DNA of 64,000 bases, taken from the NCBI GenBank assembly GCA_907164885.2, contig OU015496.1, positions 189,991,551 to 190,055,550 on the forward strand, written 5' to 3'. How positions within the stretch are numbered: position 1 is the stretch's first letter; every line of letters starts with the position of its first letter. Under the pieces are notes generated by a model. That model made no database searches. It had not been told where the DNA came from and saw nothing but the letters and a program-made list of their open reading frames with translations. This stretch comes from Dolomedes plantarius (taxonomy: Eukaryota; Arthropoda; Arachnida; Araneae; Dolomedidae). The position numbers were made by a program, and so were the translations under genes. Positions 44,276 through 56,790 of the stretch are shown one piece after another.

Positions 44276-46150
44276 AAGCTTAAGTTCTTTGAGTAAAAGT
44301 CACAATTTTCTCTCAGATAAATGAACTTCAATGAGATTAGAAGAATTTTTCGTGTATTCCAGTATTAAAATTTTATATACAATTTCAATATACGCCTAAT
44401 ATACTTCATTTTTCCTGTAATTATACACTTTAGGACTAATAATCAGCATTTATTAATAACTCCTGGAAACGATATAACTAGGATAATTTCAAGACCATTG
44501 CGCCTTATTTCCCGTGTAGACTCCTGCTACAATCCAGAAGTCCTCGAAGAAAACTCACTAACGACAAGAATTAATATAATTAATGCACACACGTGCATCT
44601 AATTCACTATATTACCTCTTTATTTCAATACGCGCCAGTAATTTTGTTGTAACTGAAAATATATGAAAACGTGCAATAGCATATTCGTACCTTCCGCCAG
44701 ACGGAGCATTATACATCTCCCATTTTCGCACAGTAGTCGTTGACCAGTTAAGTTCTCTTCAGTACTACACCATTCGATGAATTCTTTATCATTTTTAACG
44801 GAAAGGAATTCTATTCCCACCAGTCTAGTTCACAACGAAGAGCAACTAAAATTTGTGCATCGAGGTGAAAAGAGTAAAAATAATTGTGTGTATTAGATGC
44901 TGAAAAAATACCCAGTCATGCTTAGATGATGAAAGATGGGGGGGGGGGAGCTTTTACGAGTAGGTCCCTTTTGATTTATTTATATTGCTACTAAAACCGA
45001 AAGGAGCGATTGCTACTTTACACATAATGAATCTACCTTATGTAAAACTCGCAGGAAACGCAAAACAGGAACACGCAGCTTCTAAATATTCACAACACAA
45101 ATATTTCACAAATCCCGTAAAACAACCCATAGAGACAATCCCACCTAATGATGGACTCAACTATTTCGAAACTAACCACCCTTTTATATTTACTGTTTAT
45201 AATAAGAAGCTGTGTCTACCCAGTTTAAATTGAAGTAACTCGAATCTGTTACATTTTCCCCCGTTACAATTTTATATAACGTTTAATTAGCCCAGAAATC
45301 TTTCGGCATTCCTTTCATACGCACAAAAAAGGAATAGATATAAATGACAGTGATTCGCTAAAGAGTGGGGGAGGGAGGTTGAACCGTAGAAGGGGTTATC
45401 TTTATTATAATATTTCTAGAAAAGTTCCCCTAGAAATATAATGTAGCATTAGTGTAATATAAGTTATAAAACAATACATAAATGAATAAAATATTTTATA
45501 AATGCCGAACTATTCCTCTCAAAATAATCTACACCCGGAATACATTGCGTTACATGCAGTGACCTAGTGCTACCTAGCGATTACAAATAAGATACAATCT
45601 TGCACCTTATCGTAAACAACACAAGGGAGACTTTCAGGAAGTTCCCGGAAGAAAGTGAAAGCAGGGATAGTAAATATAACAAGCAGCTACTTAACATAGT
45701 AATGGGCTTCCCAGGACAGCAAACATAAATCCTAATTCGGTTTCGCGGCTAAACGAAAGGGGAAAGAGTTGCTTAACCTTCCACGAATTACCGCAAATAT
45801 CCCACGAAGTACTGTGTGACGTCATCGCGTCGGCACAGTTGAAACGAAATCTGTCGACGAAATGTATTAATTGGGCCCGGAGTAGAATTCCAGACAAGGT
45901 AGAATATCTTGATAGAGCAATGGGAGGCCGAAAACGTTACCGTCATAGATCTTAAGGTCCCCTGTTAAGTTAGTGGGAAATTTACTCTCATTAACTTACT
46001 AGTCACAGTTACGAAATGCATGTTTAAGAACTCTGTCATCTGCATTTGAAAACACATCCTTCAAAAAACCTATTGCGCGTGTTTTTATGAAAATGTTTTT
46101 ACTTTTTTTTCAAAGACAATTGTCAATTTTATAATGATAGACAACGAAGG
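44276..46150. other. Unassigned DNA with a CRE site
   Basis: No gene seen. TGACGTCA at 45817-45824 sits in a CpG-richer patch (45760-45900) that might be regulatory. Open frames at 44620-44820, 44985-45233 and 45691-45897 show no motifs. Confidence 0.35.
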
Positions 46151-46152
46151 TA

Positions 46153-47106
46153 CAGTGATTTCCGCTTATAAGAATCACGTTTGTTATTACTGTTTTTGAT
46201 TCTTATAAGCGGTTGATTCTTATAGCCGAAATTTAGGTTTTTGACAAGCACACACACACCTATATAAACATATGAGATAATTTACCATAAAATACTCTTT
46301 AATTTACATTAACTATCTTTTATTAAAATTATTTTTTATAGTTTTAAAAATAAAACTTAATTTCTAGACCTATAAATAGATACACATGATTATAGTAAGA
46401 GAAGAAAAAATCCAATATTTGCTACAACATACCTGCTTAACAATTTTAACATTTCAACTACAGGAAGAGAGCAAGAAAAAGTTTTCTATGGTAGTTTGAC
46501 GTAATGAAATTTTCAGGAGGCTGTTTATACCTCTCTCAATACTAATAGTCTCGGACGAAGATTCACCTTCTAGCTTACGTTTCGCGGTTTGATATCGTGC
46601 TGAATCTACTAATGTCACGTTTGCCTAAATGACAGTGGACACTTCGCCGAAGATATAAGTGTTTCAGGATCCAGGAAGCCGCAACCAGGATGTGGGAGGT
46701 GGGGAAAAATAGTCCCTATTTTTGTTTGTCAGTGGAGAAAAGTGAAATCGGACCCACACGGGTAAAGATGCCACTGGGTCCAGCTAATAGGACAGTGTTG
46801 TGCTAAAGCTTTTGAGGGGAAAATATTATGTTATGTCTAACAAAGAAAGGGATAAATTTTATGACTATATTCCATCCCATATTATCAATCTTTCTTTTTA
46901 AAAAAAGAAAAAAAAACTTCGTGCCTTTTGAAGGTTTAAGTGGCTTTTTTGGAAAAATGAAAGGAAAGCTAAGAGTGTAAACTGATTCTTAAAACCGGTG
47001 GATAGATTCTTTAAAGCGAAAATTTTAACATGGAAATAATACATTTGTTTTTGTTTTCGGGATATTGATTCTGATAACCACTGATCACTATAAGCGGTGG
47101 TTACTG
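46153..47106 (+). mobile_element. Tigger-like non-autonomous element, family T copy 2
   Basis: Ends CAGTGATTTCCGCTTATAAG and ATAAGCGGTGGTTACTG, flanked by TA (46151-46152 and 47107-47108). Shares with copy 1 the words GAAATCGGACCC and GATGCCACTGGGT and the block just inside the left end. It has no nested insertion and so shows the ancestral layout of the family. No transposase. Confidence 0.85.
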
Positions 47107-48170
47107 TATTTAAAATACAATGCGCGTTCCTCAGAAATCCTTTTAAGAGTTTAAAAACCAATTTTGTAGCGACATAAATGTATAATTCAATCTCTGAAAG
47201 AAACTCATCTGTATAATTAAATTATAAAAATTTAAATGTTATTTAAAAGTCTCAACTTCATTTATGAAATCCAGTATTCAAAAATACACAATTGCTAATC
47301 TGTGATAATAAAAAAAAAAACACCAAGAGGAAAATTCACCATAATTCAGCATATAGCTTTCCAGAAGCTTGAAGATTTGCGAGGTCCCTTGATGCACAGC
47401 CTTAAGAGACAGTTGTGTTACAAAGTACTAAGAATTTATCAAAAGTAAGATCCACCACCAATGTATTTTTATATACGTGTTTTCCACGTTACACAAAATT
47501 AGGCGCATATATGAGGCGGTGAAAGGCAAAGTGGTGTACGTCACATTTTCAACTTTTTTTATTTGAGGACAAAAATGTAATATCCATGTTCAATTTATAG
47601 GGGAATTGCAAATAATTATTTGCAATATTATAATAATTATTATGAATTATAATTTGTTCAATTTATAGTGGAATTTTTTGTAGTTTTTGCAGGAAAATGC
47701 TTTGGACTTAACCAAATGACTTATTGACTTACAACCACTCATATATTAAATAACTTTGGGCTCCCACGTGTTGAGCTAAATATTAAGGCTTTTATCTCCC
47801 TAAATCACGTATTGACTTAAACATCTATTGAAGTCGATCAGCCGACAAAAGAATTCTTCAGTTCGAACGAGAGCGTTTAATAAAAGATTATTTTACAAAT
47901 ATAAAGCTAAATTTCCTCCCATTTCAGGGAGCTTATTGCTCCGTGAAATAGGGCCAATCAATTCAGCGACACATAAATCAGATTCAACCATCATTGAATG
48001 GAACACTCAAGTGATAAGCACTTATAAACTAGTTTATATATAAAACGCGAAATTCTTATCTATCAAGCCCCGATATTTCTCTAATAAATTTAGAAATACA
48101 TTTATCAATAATCGTCATAGAATACAAGAACGCTTCAGCCAGGAGCACTTATTAATTAGTATTTTTTTCG
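47107..48170. other. Unassigned DNA with repeat R copy 5
   Basis: At about 47270-47405 lie ATTGCTAATCTGTGATAATA and GATTTGCGAGGTCCCTTGAT, marks of dispersed repeat R. TAATTATT inverted words are at about 47600-47645. No gene. Confidence 0.45.
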
Positions 48171-48178
48171 TCGCTGAA

Positions 48179-48570
48179 CAGTGGCGTAGCAAGCATAACT
48201 GGCGCCCGGGGCACGATACCTTTGTGGCGCGCCCCCCCCCCCCTGAAAAACATAGTAATATAATATATAGACCCTATATTGGCGCCCTCGATAAACATAA
48301 CATAATATATATACCTTATATTGGCACTCCCCCCCGAAAAGCATATAGTAACATAATATATAGACCTTATATTGGTGCCCCCCCCACAAAATAATATAGT
48401 AATATAATATATAGACCTTATATTGGGGCCCTCCCCTGAAAAACATATAGTAATATAATATATAGACCTTATATTGGCATCCACCTCGAAAACATAGTAA
48501 TATAATATATGGATCTTACATTGGCCCGGGGCATGATAGACCCCCTTGCCCCCCCTTTGCTACGCCACTG
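48179..48570 (+). mobile_element. hAT MITE (CAGTGRCGTAGC family) copy 2 with expanded core
   Basis: Ends CAGTGGCGTAGCAAGC and TTTGCTACGCCACTG, flanked by TCGCTGAA and ACGCTGAA (48171-48178 and 48571-48578; 7 of 8 match). Between the conserved ends (TAACTGGCGCCCGGGGCA at left, GCCCGGGGCATGATAG at right) are about six imperfect units of roughly 55-60 bp containing GTAATATAATATATAGACC and TTATATTGG plus a C-rich spacer. The copy at 20253-20430 has only one such unit. Repetitive open frames on the minus strand simply translate the array. Confidence 0.9.
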
Positions 48571-49745
48571 ACGCTGAACTGAACAGTTGGCTGCAATGGT
48601 TTTAAACTCTTCAAAGTACGTGTAGCTCTCCAAAAAAATACAAAATCACTGAATATTCGATGTGCGTGCATGTGCGAACGATTGCAGCTCACATAAAAAC
48701 CATGACGTCGTTAAAACAATCCAAAAAAAAAAATATTTCACGAATATCTGTCTCAAACCGCAAGGAGACGGCAATTACAAAAACATTTCGAACGACAGCA
48801 ACGAAAAATAAATTAATAAATAAATAAAGTCACACGCACGACAGAAGGGGAAAAAAAGAACCGTAGAAAGTCCTCCGACGTCAAAGGTCGAATCGTCGTA
48901 CAAGGTCAACCCAAATCTCTCTCTCGTCTTCCCTTGAGTCTGGTTCTTGGCACAGAAAGGAGACTCCATTCAAAACAGCACGCGGACAGGTATGTTTTCA
49001 GTTTTAAAAGGATGTAAAGATAAAAGATTTCGTTTTCTCCCCTTTCATCTTGCCAGGAATCTTCCTTCCCCCCCCCCTCTTTCACCACTAGTTAAGAGGA
49101 ATAATGGAAGGATAGAGGAAATGATGTAAAAATTGTTTAATTGTTTGAATACAAGGCCGCGCTATTACTGGGGCACAAAAAATAAAATTTGCGTCTCCAT
49201 ACTGTCTTGAAGAACGCAGTTCTCTGTCGGTTGAGTAAAAAAAATATATAATACTGAAAGCTTTTACAGGTCTTAATAAGGCTACCTACTTACTCTTCGG
49301 AAGTTACACGTTACGCTTTTAACAATTTCTGATAGACATAAATCCTTTTCTTGGAATGAAAAGAATTCTCTGAGGAACTCTAAATCAGTGTTGCGCAAAC
49401 TGTAGGTCTCTGAGAATTTGAAATTAATTTATTTCCTAATGAATTTTTTAATAGAAAAATATACTTAACATTTTTAATTTTACTTATTTTTAATATTTTT
49501 TGGTCCTAAAAGATATATGATATATGTTGTTAAATAAGATGTCAAACAGTTTTACAAAAGAAATTCCATCAGCAAAAATATATTTTCTTTTATTAGACAA
49601 TAGAAGGTTTTAGTTTAATTTTTTTTTCTAAATACTCTTTCATGGCCAATAATTCAATTCAAATACGAAGCTTCTTTTGAAATCATGCTCTTTTGTCATT
49701 TTTGCTAATTTTTACCTAAATGGCATACAAAAACATTAATATTTC
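48571..49745. other. Unassigned DNA with possible 34-bp exon and AGGTC half-sites
   Basis: 48780-49130 is CpG-richer than its surroundings. CAAAGGTCG and CAAGGTCAA (about 48882-48909) are nuclear-receptor-like half-sites on the same strand. Downstream, 48956-48989 is bounded by a pyrimidine-rich run ending CACAG and by GTATGT, which is a splice-site arrangement. No coding homology is recognised, so I do not call a gene. Confidence 0.3.
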
Positions 49746-49747
49746 TA

Positions 49748-49994
49748 TGGTGCCCGGTATAAAGGGATTAAGTAAAAAAAAAAAGTGATTTTTAGATATT
49801 TGTTCGCATTAATAGAAAATAAAAATCTTTTGACTCTTATAAAAGGCTTAAGTCTATCAATTTTGTAAACAAAAGAACATTTCTTTGTAGAAAAGACTCA
49901 AGTCAAAATTATTGTTCTGCGATAGGTATAAAAGCTAATAACTTGGTATACTTAAATCACTGTTTTTGACTTAAGCCCTTTATACCGGGCACCA
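49748..49994. mobile_element. MITE with GGTGCCCGGTATAAAGGG ends
   Basis: Inverted ends TGGTGCCCGGTATAAAGGG and CCCTTTATACCGGGCACCA, extended by TTAAGT/ACTTAA inward. Flanked by TA (49746-49747 and 49995-49996), so Tc1/mariner-type is likely. About 247 bp, AT-rich, non-coding. Confidence 0.8.
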
Positions 49995-49996
49995 TA

Positions 49997-52900
49997 GATT
50001 TATATATGAAGTTATAGTCGCATTATATTTACCCAAAACAATTGCAAGAGGTAAGCTAGACATTTTAAAATTGTCATTATGCAAAGTAAATACTATGAAC
50101 CCGAAATCTACAGATCATTGATTTTTAAAATTGTTCGTCAAAATTAGCATATTTCTTTTTTCTATCTTTTTTGTTAACATTTTCCAAATAAATAAAATAA
50201 AAAAAAAATAAAAAAATAATAATAAATAAATTAATAAATAAACCATCTGCCAAAAATTTACATGGGGGATCAAGCAAATTTTTATTGAAGGAAAATGGAT
50301 GGAGGTCGAAAAAAGTTTGCGCATTGCTGCTCTAAATGATAGAATTTGAAGTTCAAATTTATCACTCAAATCCCTGCCATCTGAGCGTCGAAAAGTCTTT
50401 TGAACTTGTCTCTCTGAAAATGAAGTTTATGAGTTCAAATCATTAAAATGCCACTGTCTCAAAACTACACAGAAAGAATCGGAAATTTCAAGGACTATTT
50501 CACTGTCATGGAATCAAATCTACATCGTTAGAAAACAATCTCATCAAGCAATTACAAGTGTCTTTTGTTGAAAAAATTAAATTCTATGCCTGCTAAACTT
50601 TTCGATTAGAAAGTCTCCACAGATTAAGGCACAAATTCCAACTATTTCTTGTACCATTTACATTTTTTTTAAAAATTCATGAAAACATTAAATTTTTAAT
50701 TGAATTGCATGGCTACGCAAGTTTGAAGAGATGCGATGCATGGTTAAGTTACAAATAATCGATCGTTTTAGATAGTTGAATAAACTGTGACAATTCTTTA
50801 AGTTTGCTGTAAAATAATGTGAATAATTTTCATAAGAGCAAAAACTCGTTTTAGAGAGATGGTAATGATCGCAAATTAGGAAAATTCGTCAATATTACAT
50901 TATAGCGATATCTCAAATAATGGTTACTGACGTAGTGAGATTCTACAGTAATAACTAAACTACAGTATTAACTTCTATAAAATAACCGAAATCTATAAAT
51001 TACTATTTTCAAAGCTGTACAAGATTAACTCTATCAAATAATTCTCTCAGAGGCCACATTTGCTTGCTACTAGGTAAGAATATTTCCTTTCTCAGATGAT
51101 TTTAATGTCATGTCTCTGACGGAAATATGATTCTTCCAGAATGGTTTCTTAAGATATTACACAGATTGTCATTTAACATCAAAAATACTGGTCAGAAAAA
51201 TTACACAAAAGAAATTTCACATTACTTTTCTATACTTTTCCATCATCAAATGCTTATAACTTTTAAGGGCTCACAAGAATTGACAAGATTTTTAATAACC
51301 TATAATAAGATTATGTTTGAAACATTTACGTTCTCAACCCCCCCCCCTCCCCTCCCCAAACACACATAAAATTATTAGTAAATATTCAACAATTGTGTTT
51401 GCACTCATATATAAGATATTAAAAAGTTCTTTTATACATACGAAAATGTTCTATTATGCATATAGTTCCCCGCATATCAAAGAAAACTTTTAGTCCATAA
51501 AACTCTCCTCATATGAAAATTCATTAGGTTTAAAAGATTATGCTTGTGACTGAAAAATTTTCTGAGCAGGTGAGAATTTAAACAGACTGCAAAGAATAAC
51601 AAATAAAATCGTTATCAACTTTGTGACAGGCCTCCGAGGTAGCTTCAATTTACTTTCACTCCTTCGAAGCTCCTTTTACCTTTTTACCACGTAAGCTTCG
51701 GGGGTAATTAATCAGTAAAGAAATTAATTTTCTCGCATTTCTTTCTATTCACCTAATTATCTTTATTTTCTTCATTTACAGTAATTATCAAACTTTTCTC
51801 TTCAGCAGAATTGCAACAGTGCGAAGTTCTAAGCACTCTTAAAACTACAGCGTACTTTTACATAATGTTCGCACAGATATAACTTAAAAGAACTTTTAGG
51901 CAACCATTTTGTAAATTGTTCCGACTGGCTTACTTAGTCCCCGTCTGTGTTCCTTACAATGAGCATCAAGCAAAAGCTATTCGTGCGAAATTGGAAGCAG
52001 CGGTCTATGAAAACGACTCTCTTAAAATAAAATCGCGAGTACCGCCAGTGTTTAGACAAAGCCAAATGGCAACAAAAGACGCAACAGAGGTTTTCAGAAA
52101 GACATCTGGCTCACGATAGCAGCAGGCGATGTCTGTCAGTTATATGTGGCAGTGTTTCACACTCGTGTTTTGAAAGACGGTACCTTTATGCATTCAGTGG
52201 CGGACATATCTTTAGCTCAAATTTTTAAAAAAATTCTTTAAAATAGGGTTAAAACAAAGAAAAAAAACTGTCTTCCACCGTGAAGTCCTCTCAAACATTT
52301 TCTTTCTCATAGTTTTCTGTTTACTCTATCGTGAAAAGTCATTACGATACTTTTCACGATATGAACAATATTACGATTTTTTAGTCTATAAAAAAACTTT
52401 CAAACAGGAAACCTGTACGATTAAGCAGTCAAGGTAAAAACAATTCTAAAGTTGCCGAGCCAAACAATATTAGGTACTTTTCCGTAGGCCGGGCGCATGC
52501 GGCGTTTGCCTGAACAAATATCACCATTGACGAGAATGAAAAGACGCCAACCTAACAACTTTAAGAAAACGGTTATTAGGTCATAGATAGGCTAAATGTT
52601 GAAGAAGCATTGTCGAGTCACACACGAAACGGTGGAAGAAGATGGCGGATCAGAGAGTATTAATCCCGTGAGAGAACATGATTAAGTTCATAGATCCAAA
52701 AGTTCCATTAAGTTCAAAAACTTCGATGTCGATTTTGAACCGCAGTCAATATTAAACAAAGGAATGTGAGAGTTGTTTTATCTGGACTTTGATTTTTGAA
52801 ATGAAATTAAGATATGTCAATTTCTTCCAATTGACTCCTAGAAAATATGTAATTTGAAGAGGCATTTAAAAAGGAAGAAACCGGCACGTTTTAGGAAAGT

Positions 52901-53853
52901 GGATATCGACTGCTGAGCATTTATTAGTCACGTTAGAGTAAATTATCCTTTTTAAATATATGTATTAAAAACTATTTTATGAAAAAAATGGCATTTTCTA
53001 ATAAATAGATGTATTTCAATTTATTGCGAAATGCGATAATTCTAGCGAAAATTTTTGATAATTTTTCATTCGTAAGAACGAATATCTTAGAAAACACATT
53101 TACAATTGGGTCAGCTAAAATGCAAATGCACATTGTCAGGAGAAACAAATTAGTTGTGATAGTTGCACAATATCGCAGCCAGAAAATCGTTTAACAGAGT
53201 TGGGGGTGGAAGGCAAACTACCCTAGATATTCGTATTTTTTTCTGCTAAGAAAAATGCTCGTGATGGCAGTCAGCTGTTATTGTATAACTTGGTGATAAA
53301 ATCAGGTGAAACACCTTGTATACAAAATAAACAACATGCCCATTGGCTCCACCGTATCACGTGGTATCAATCACGTCGCTTGCTCGGCTGAAAAGTTGAA
53401 GTTGAACCAACTTCCCGAGCCGCGATGCGACAAACTGTGAGCACACGCCAATCTTGTTTATCCCCCCATTGTGATTAGCCAGTCGCGCTTGTTATCAAGT
53501 CGCAACGGTGTGAAACAGCCATTACTCTTACTCGCTCAATGCACTTGCTGACAAGGGGGTTTTATGTTCGCCCCACGCCAAAAATGAGGCAATTTCATTG
53601 GCTGCAAAAATCACAATACTTTTGGGGGAAATGTCCCTAAAACGTAATTACTTTTGGAAACTAGTCTAACACTTTCAAATAGAGTAAGGATATTTTAAAA
53701 AGTTATCATGGAATAAACTAATATAGGTTCATTGTGCCAAATTCATCTCGACAGCTAATAAAATATCAATTATAAGTTCCCAGGGCACAACTATCAAATT
53801 CTTTAGGGAGTTGCCTGTTTATAGACAGCACCTAGGGACCTGGCGTAACGGGA
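49997..53853. other. Unassigned DNA
   Basis: Mostly AT-rich with A, T and C tracts (for example C-rich near 51340-51356). The 67-codon frame at 51916-52119 has even codon content but no recognised family. A CpG-richer patch at 53336-53600 has several CCAAT-type words (CCATTGGCT, TCATTGGCTG) and could be regulatory or an old element; no termini seen. Confidence 0.35.
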
Positions 53854-53894
53854 TTTTTTTTTTTTTTTTTTTTTTTTGGGGGGGGGGGGGGGGG
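53854..53894. repeat. T tract joined to G tract
   Basis: About 24 T followed by about 17 G. Such long homopolymers are assembly-sensitive. Open frames across it are artefacts. Confidence 0.9.
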
Positions 53895-54419
53895 AAGCGA
53901 AATTTTGATTCTTCATTGTGTAACGAATTATAAACTAAAATGGATCTATAAGATGACGCACTCAATAACGACAGTGAATTATTTACGAATCCTTTTAGCC
54001 AAAGTTCACTATTAAACAAAATAATTTATCTATTGTTAAATTAATGCGCACAGATAATGTCAGCGAAATGAAATCTATTTAAAAAAAAAAAAAAAAAAAG
54101 AACACGAAGACACGTAATACCCAAAGGGAATTTCCAACTTCAGCGCAAACAACGCGTGTGTTCGCACTCAATTTCACTATCGCGATTTCAGCAATCTCAA
54201 CCGCACAACGCAAGCGTAGTAATGAAGTCCAACCCACGTGCCGACTTGAATCATACTGAGCTGTTTTAGAAATATACGTCGCACTAAGTGCAATGCAATG
54301 GAATTTAATGGAGATCCAAAGCAGCGAATGTATAGGTGATCCGCGATGCCTCGCCGTCTACCTGGCTTGGATTTAAAGAAGAAATAAACAGCGTTTATTT
54401 CAGTAAACATAATCGACAC
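53895..54419. other. Unassigned AT-rich DNA
   Basis: A-tract near 54080-54098; no gene or element end recognised. Confidence 0.35.
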
Positions 54420-54468
54420 TTAAGGCTGCTGTGTACTAACCCTATTGGATTCGCTCACCTCAATGTTA

Positions 54469-54598
54469 CAAACGTTTGTAACCAGTTGCGCCGTGTGCGT
54501 GGCTCTATTCAATTACATAGGTTGCGACTCATCACGGACTGGTTTGTGATTTGAGTCGGTTATCAGTTTCTTTTGAGTTGCTCCGTGTGCAGACGGGC
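54469..54598. mobile_element. 130-bp insertion with TTA duplication
   Basis: Sister copies read CAATGTTAACCTATGG without a break. Here the sequence is split as CAATGTTA, 130 bp, then TTAACCTACGG, giving a 3-bp TTA duplication (54466-54468 and 54599-54601). The insert has two direct GTTGCKCCGTGTGC blocks, not inverted ends, so its class is unclear. Confidence 0.6.
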
Positions 54599-54917
54599 TT
54601 AACCTACGGAGAAAATGTGTCCAAGGATTGCAAACTTGGATTGAAAGATTTTTTATTTCTTGTACTCCGTAACAGAGAAAAATTCTACACCGTGGGACAT
54701 TTTTCCTTTTTTTTTAAATTTTAAAATATTATTTGCAATTGAGTTATTCGGTGAAAAAAAGCTGGTATAGTGTGTTTGAAACGCTCCTAAATTCCTTTGG
54801 TGGACGACATTTCTAAATTGAATCCTGTTGCAAGGTACATATAAAAGTTCAGGCTATCTGAAAATGCCATTTTTATTTGACTATAGACATTTATGTAGCT
54901 GTCAATAGTACACACAA

Positions 54918-55611
54918 TCTATATACATATATAAAACAGTTCCGTAACTGACTCATTCATTCACTGACTGACTGACTGACTGACATACAACGCACAGACC
55001 AAACCGCTGGACCTAAAGGGCTGAAATTTTGCATGGCGATTCTTCTAATAGTGTAGGGGTGCACTAAGAAAGATTTTTCAAAAATTCTTCTTAGATTTTT
55101 TAAAATTAAATATTTAAGCTGTTTTTTAAACTTTTTTTACGTTTGCATTTAAAATAAGACATTGAGGGTTATAAAATTTACATCACGAGAAAGATCATAA
55201 AAATTCCTTCAATATGAAATTTTTTTCGAATTTTTACCTCCATTTCCTGATTTTTGGTGAATTTTTGAAGATTAATTTTTAGAATTTAATTTATTAAATG
55301 CTGATCACGTGATTTCTTTTTCTGGTACTTTCAATAAATTTATCGTCACGTGCGTAACAACTAAATAGACAAAAAAAATATTTTTTTCCTCTTTCTAATG
55401 CGGCAGGCGATTGGATATTATCCAAAAAAAATGGCATATCCCTTGGGATTTTTTTTATAAATATATATAGATAGATATATATTTTACATCAATTGTATAC
55501 ATTGATCATCGCATGTATTATAAATATATATATTTGTTTTTTGGCATAAATACGTTGACCGTTGTATTTAATTTGAATGTACTCCGTAGCGAAGCGCGGG
55601 TTTTCAGCTAG
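54918..55611 (+). mobile_element. Helitron family 1, copy nested in TTAA element
   Basis: Begins TCTATATACATATATAAAAC after host A (54917), has a (GACT)n array, then the core ACCAAACCGCTGGACCTAA, and ends in hairpin CCGTAGCGAAGCGCGG, GTTTTCAGCTAG, followed by host T. Joining the flanks gives ACACACAA plus TTTCTCCATA, matching the uninterrupted ACACATTTTCTCCATC of copy 3 of family D. Non-coding. Confidence 0.95.
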
Positions 55612-55673
55612 TTTCTCCATATGTTAACATTGAAGTGAGCGAATCCAACAGCGATAATACACAACAGCCTTAA

Positions 55674-56679
55674 CGAGAAGTGCGTCACTGAAGTAGCCAT
55701 CTAATTCAAATTCTTCAAGTAACATTAGCATGAAATGAATTCTTACGAAGCAACTTTGATTAACTGTTATGATGATACGGATTTGATTAATTGCCATCTT
55801 AAAATCTATTCTTTCAATCGCCCTTCCGCACACTGCTTTACAGCGAAGTAGTTAGTTCCCATTAAGCCAAGTAGCATCGCCCATTAGCGTTTAATTGTAG
55901 TTAACAATAACCCCGCATTAACGCGATAACGAATCTGCAACAGAATAGAATGCACGAGATGTTTATCGTTATTAAATTGCCTAGGGCCAACGACATTACA
56001 TCAAGTGCTTGTTCGCTCAAACATTATAAACTTAACTGAACGCCGAGATTTAAAGATATCTCATATTATGCATTTTGATTTATGTGAAAGTATGCGTCCA
56101 AATTTTTTTAAACTGACGAGCGTTTTATTATTTTTTTTTTCTATTTTATAAAATTCGTTAAGACATAACATCTTTCCCAATGAAGTTCTGTCAGTTTCCA
56201 TTTTTATTTTATTGCCAAAAATAGCTTACGATATTTAAATACTATCGGATAGGCCAATGTCGGAAAGTAAGAATAAAGAAAAGCGTGACTTAAACAATGA
56301 ACAATATTTATTGACACTTCCGTTTGTTTTTAAAAACCGAAAAAAAGTATTCAGCATTTCACTGAACACAGGTGTAAAGTCTTTCACAATTAAGGCAGTT
56401 AATCAGTGGGTCGCAGAATTTAAGTTCCGATAATACGCTATGGGAGAATTTTCTCTCAGTAAATTTCAAAACACTGATTAAGAAATGCGCCCCCCCCCCC
56501 CCCGCAAATTCGGAAGGAGAATGCAGTTTTTGAAATTTAAAAATTTTTCATAATCATTAAAGTTTTATAAGGCAATGAATTATTGATATCTGTAGTAACA
56601 AAAAAAATTAGTAAAAAAAAGTAGAATAAAGATTTTTTTTAATGTGTGCATTGATCGAAAGATCTAATCTTAAATGCAG
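55674..56679. other. Unassigned AT-rich DNA
   Basis: C tract at about 56489-56503. Opening frames are short; nothing recognised. Confidence 0.35.
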
Positions 56680-56790
56680 AAAACAGAATTCAAAAATATG
56701 CTTTCAGTAATATGTGATTAGATTAAAACTGAAAGGAAAATTCCCCATTAACAATGGGTATTAAAGATCTGCGATCAAAACTGAAAAGTT
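56680..56790 (+). repeat. Ancient dispersed repeat R, copy 6
   Basis: GCAGAAAACAGAATTCAAAA, TAATATGTGATTAGA and AAAGATCTGCGATC match the order of words in other copies, in the same orientation. Strongly diverged. Confidence 0.45.

Larger units (their letters stand above)
54424..55669 (+). mobile_element. TTAA-inserting MITE, family D copy 4, with two nested insertions
   Basis: Flanked by TTAA (54420-54423 and 55670-55673). Left GGCTGCTGTGTACTAACCCT, right TGAAGTGAGCGAATCC and ATAATACACAACAGCC. It is interrupted by a 130-bp segment (54469-54598) and by a family 1 Helitron (54918-55611); without them it is close to the length of copy 3. Interior words (AACTTGGATTGAAAGATTTT, GCTCCTAAATTCCTTTGGTG) match the sister copies. 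Confidence 0.9.

Noticed and set aside
48152..48484. 110- and 96-codon minus frames with repeating IRSIYYITICF-type units
   Set aside because: They translate the tandem array inside the hAT MITE; the repetition comes from DNA, not from a repeat protein.
48179..48570. CRISPR-like regular repeats
   Set aside because: Units are imperfect, adjacent without unique spacers and bounded by hAT ends; the genome is eukaryotic.
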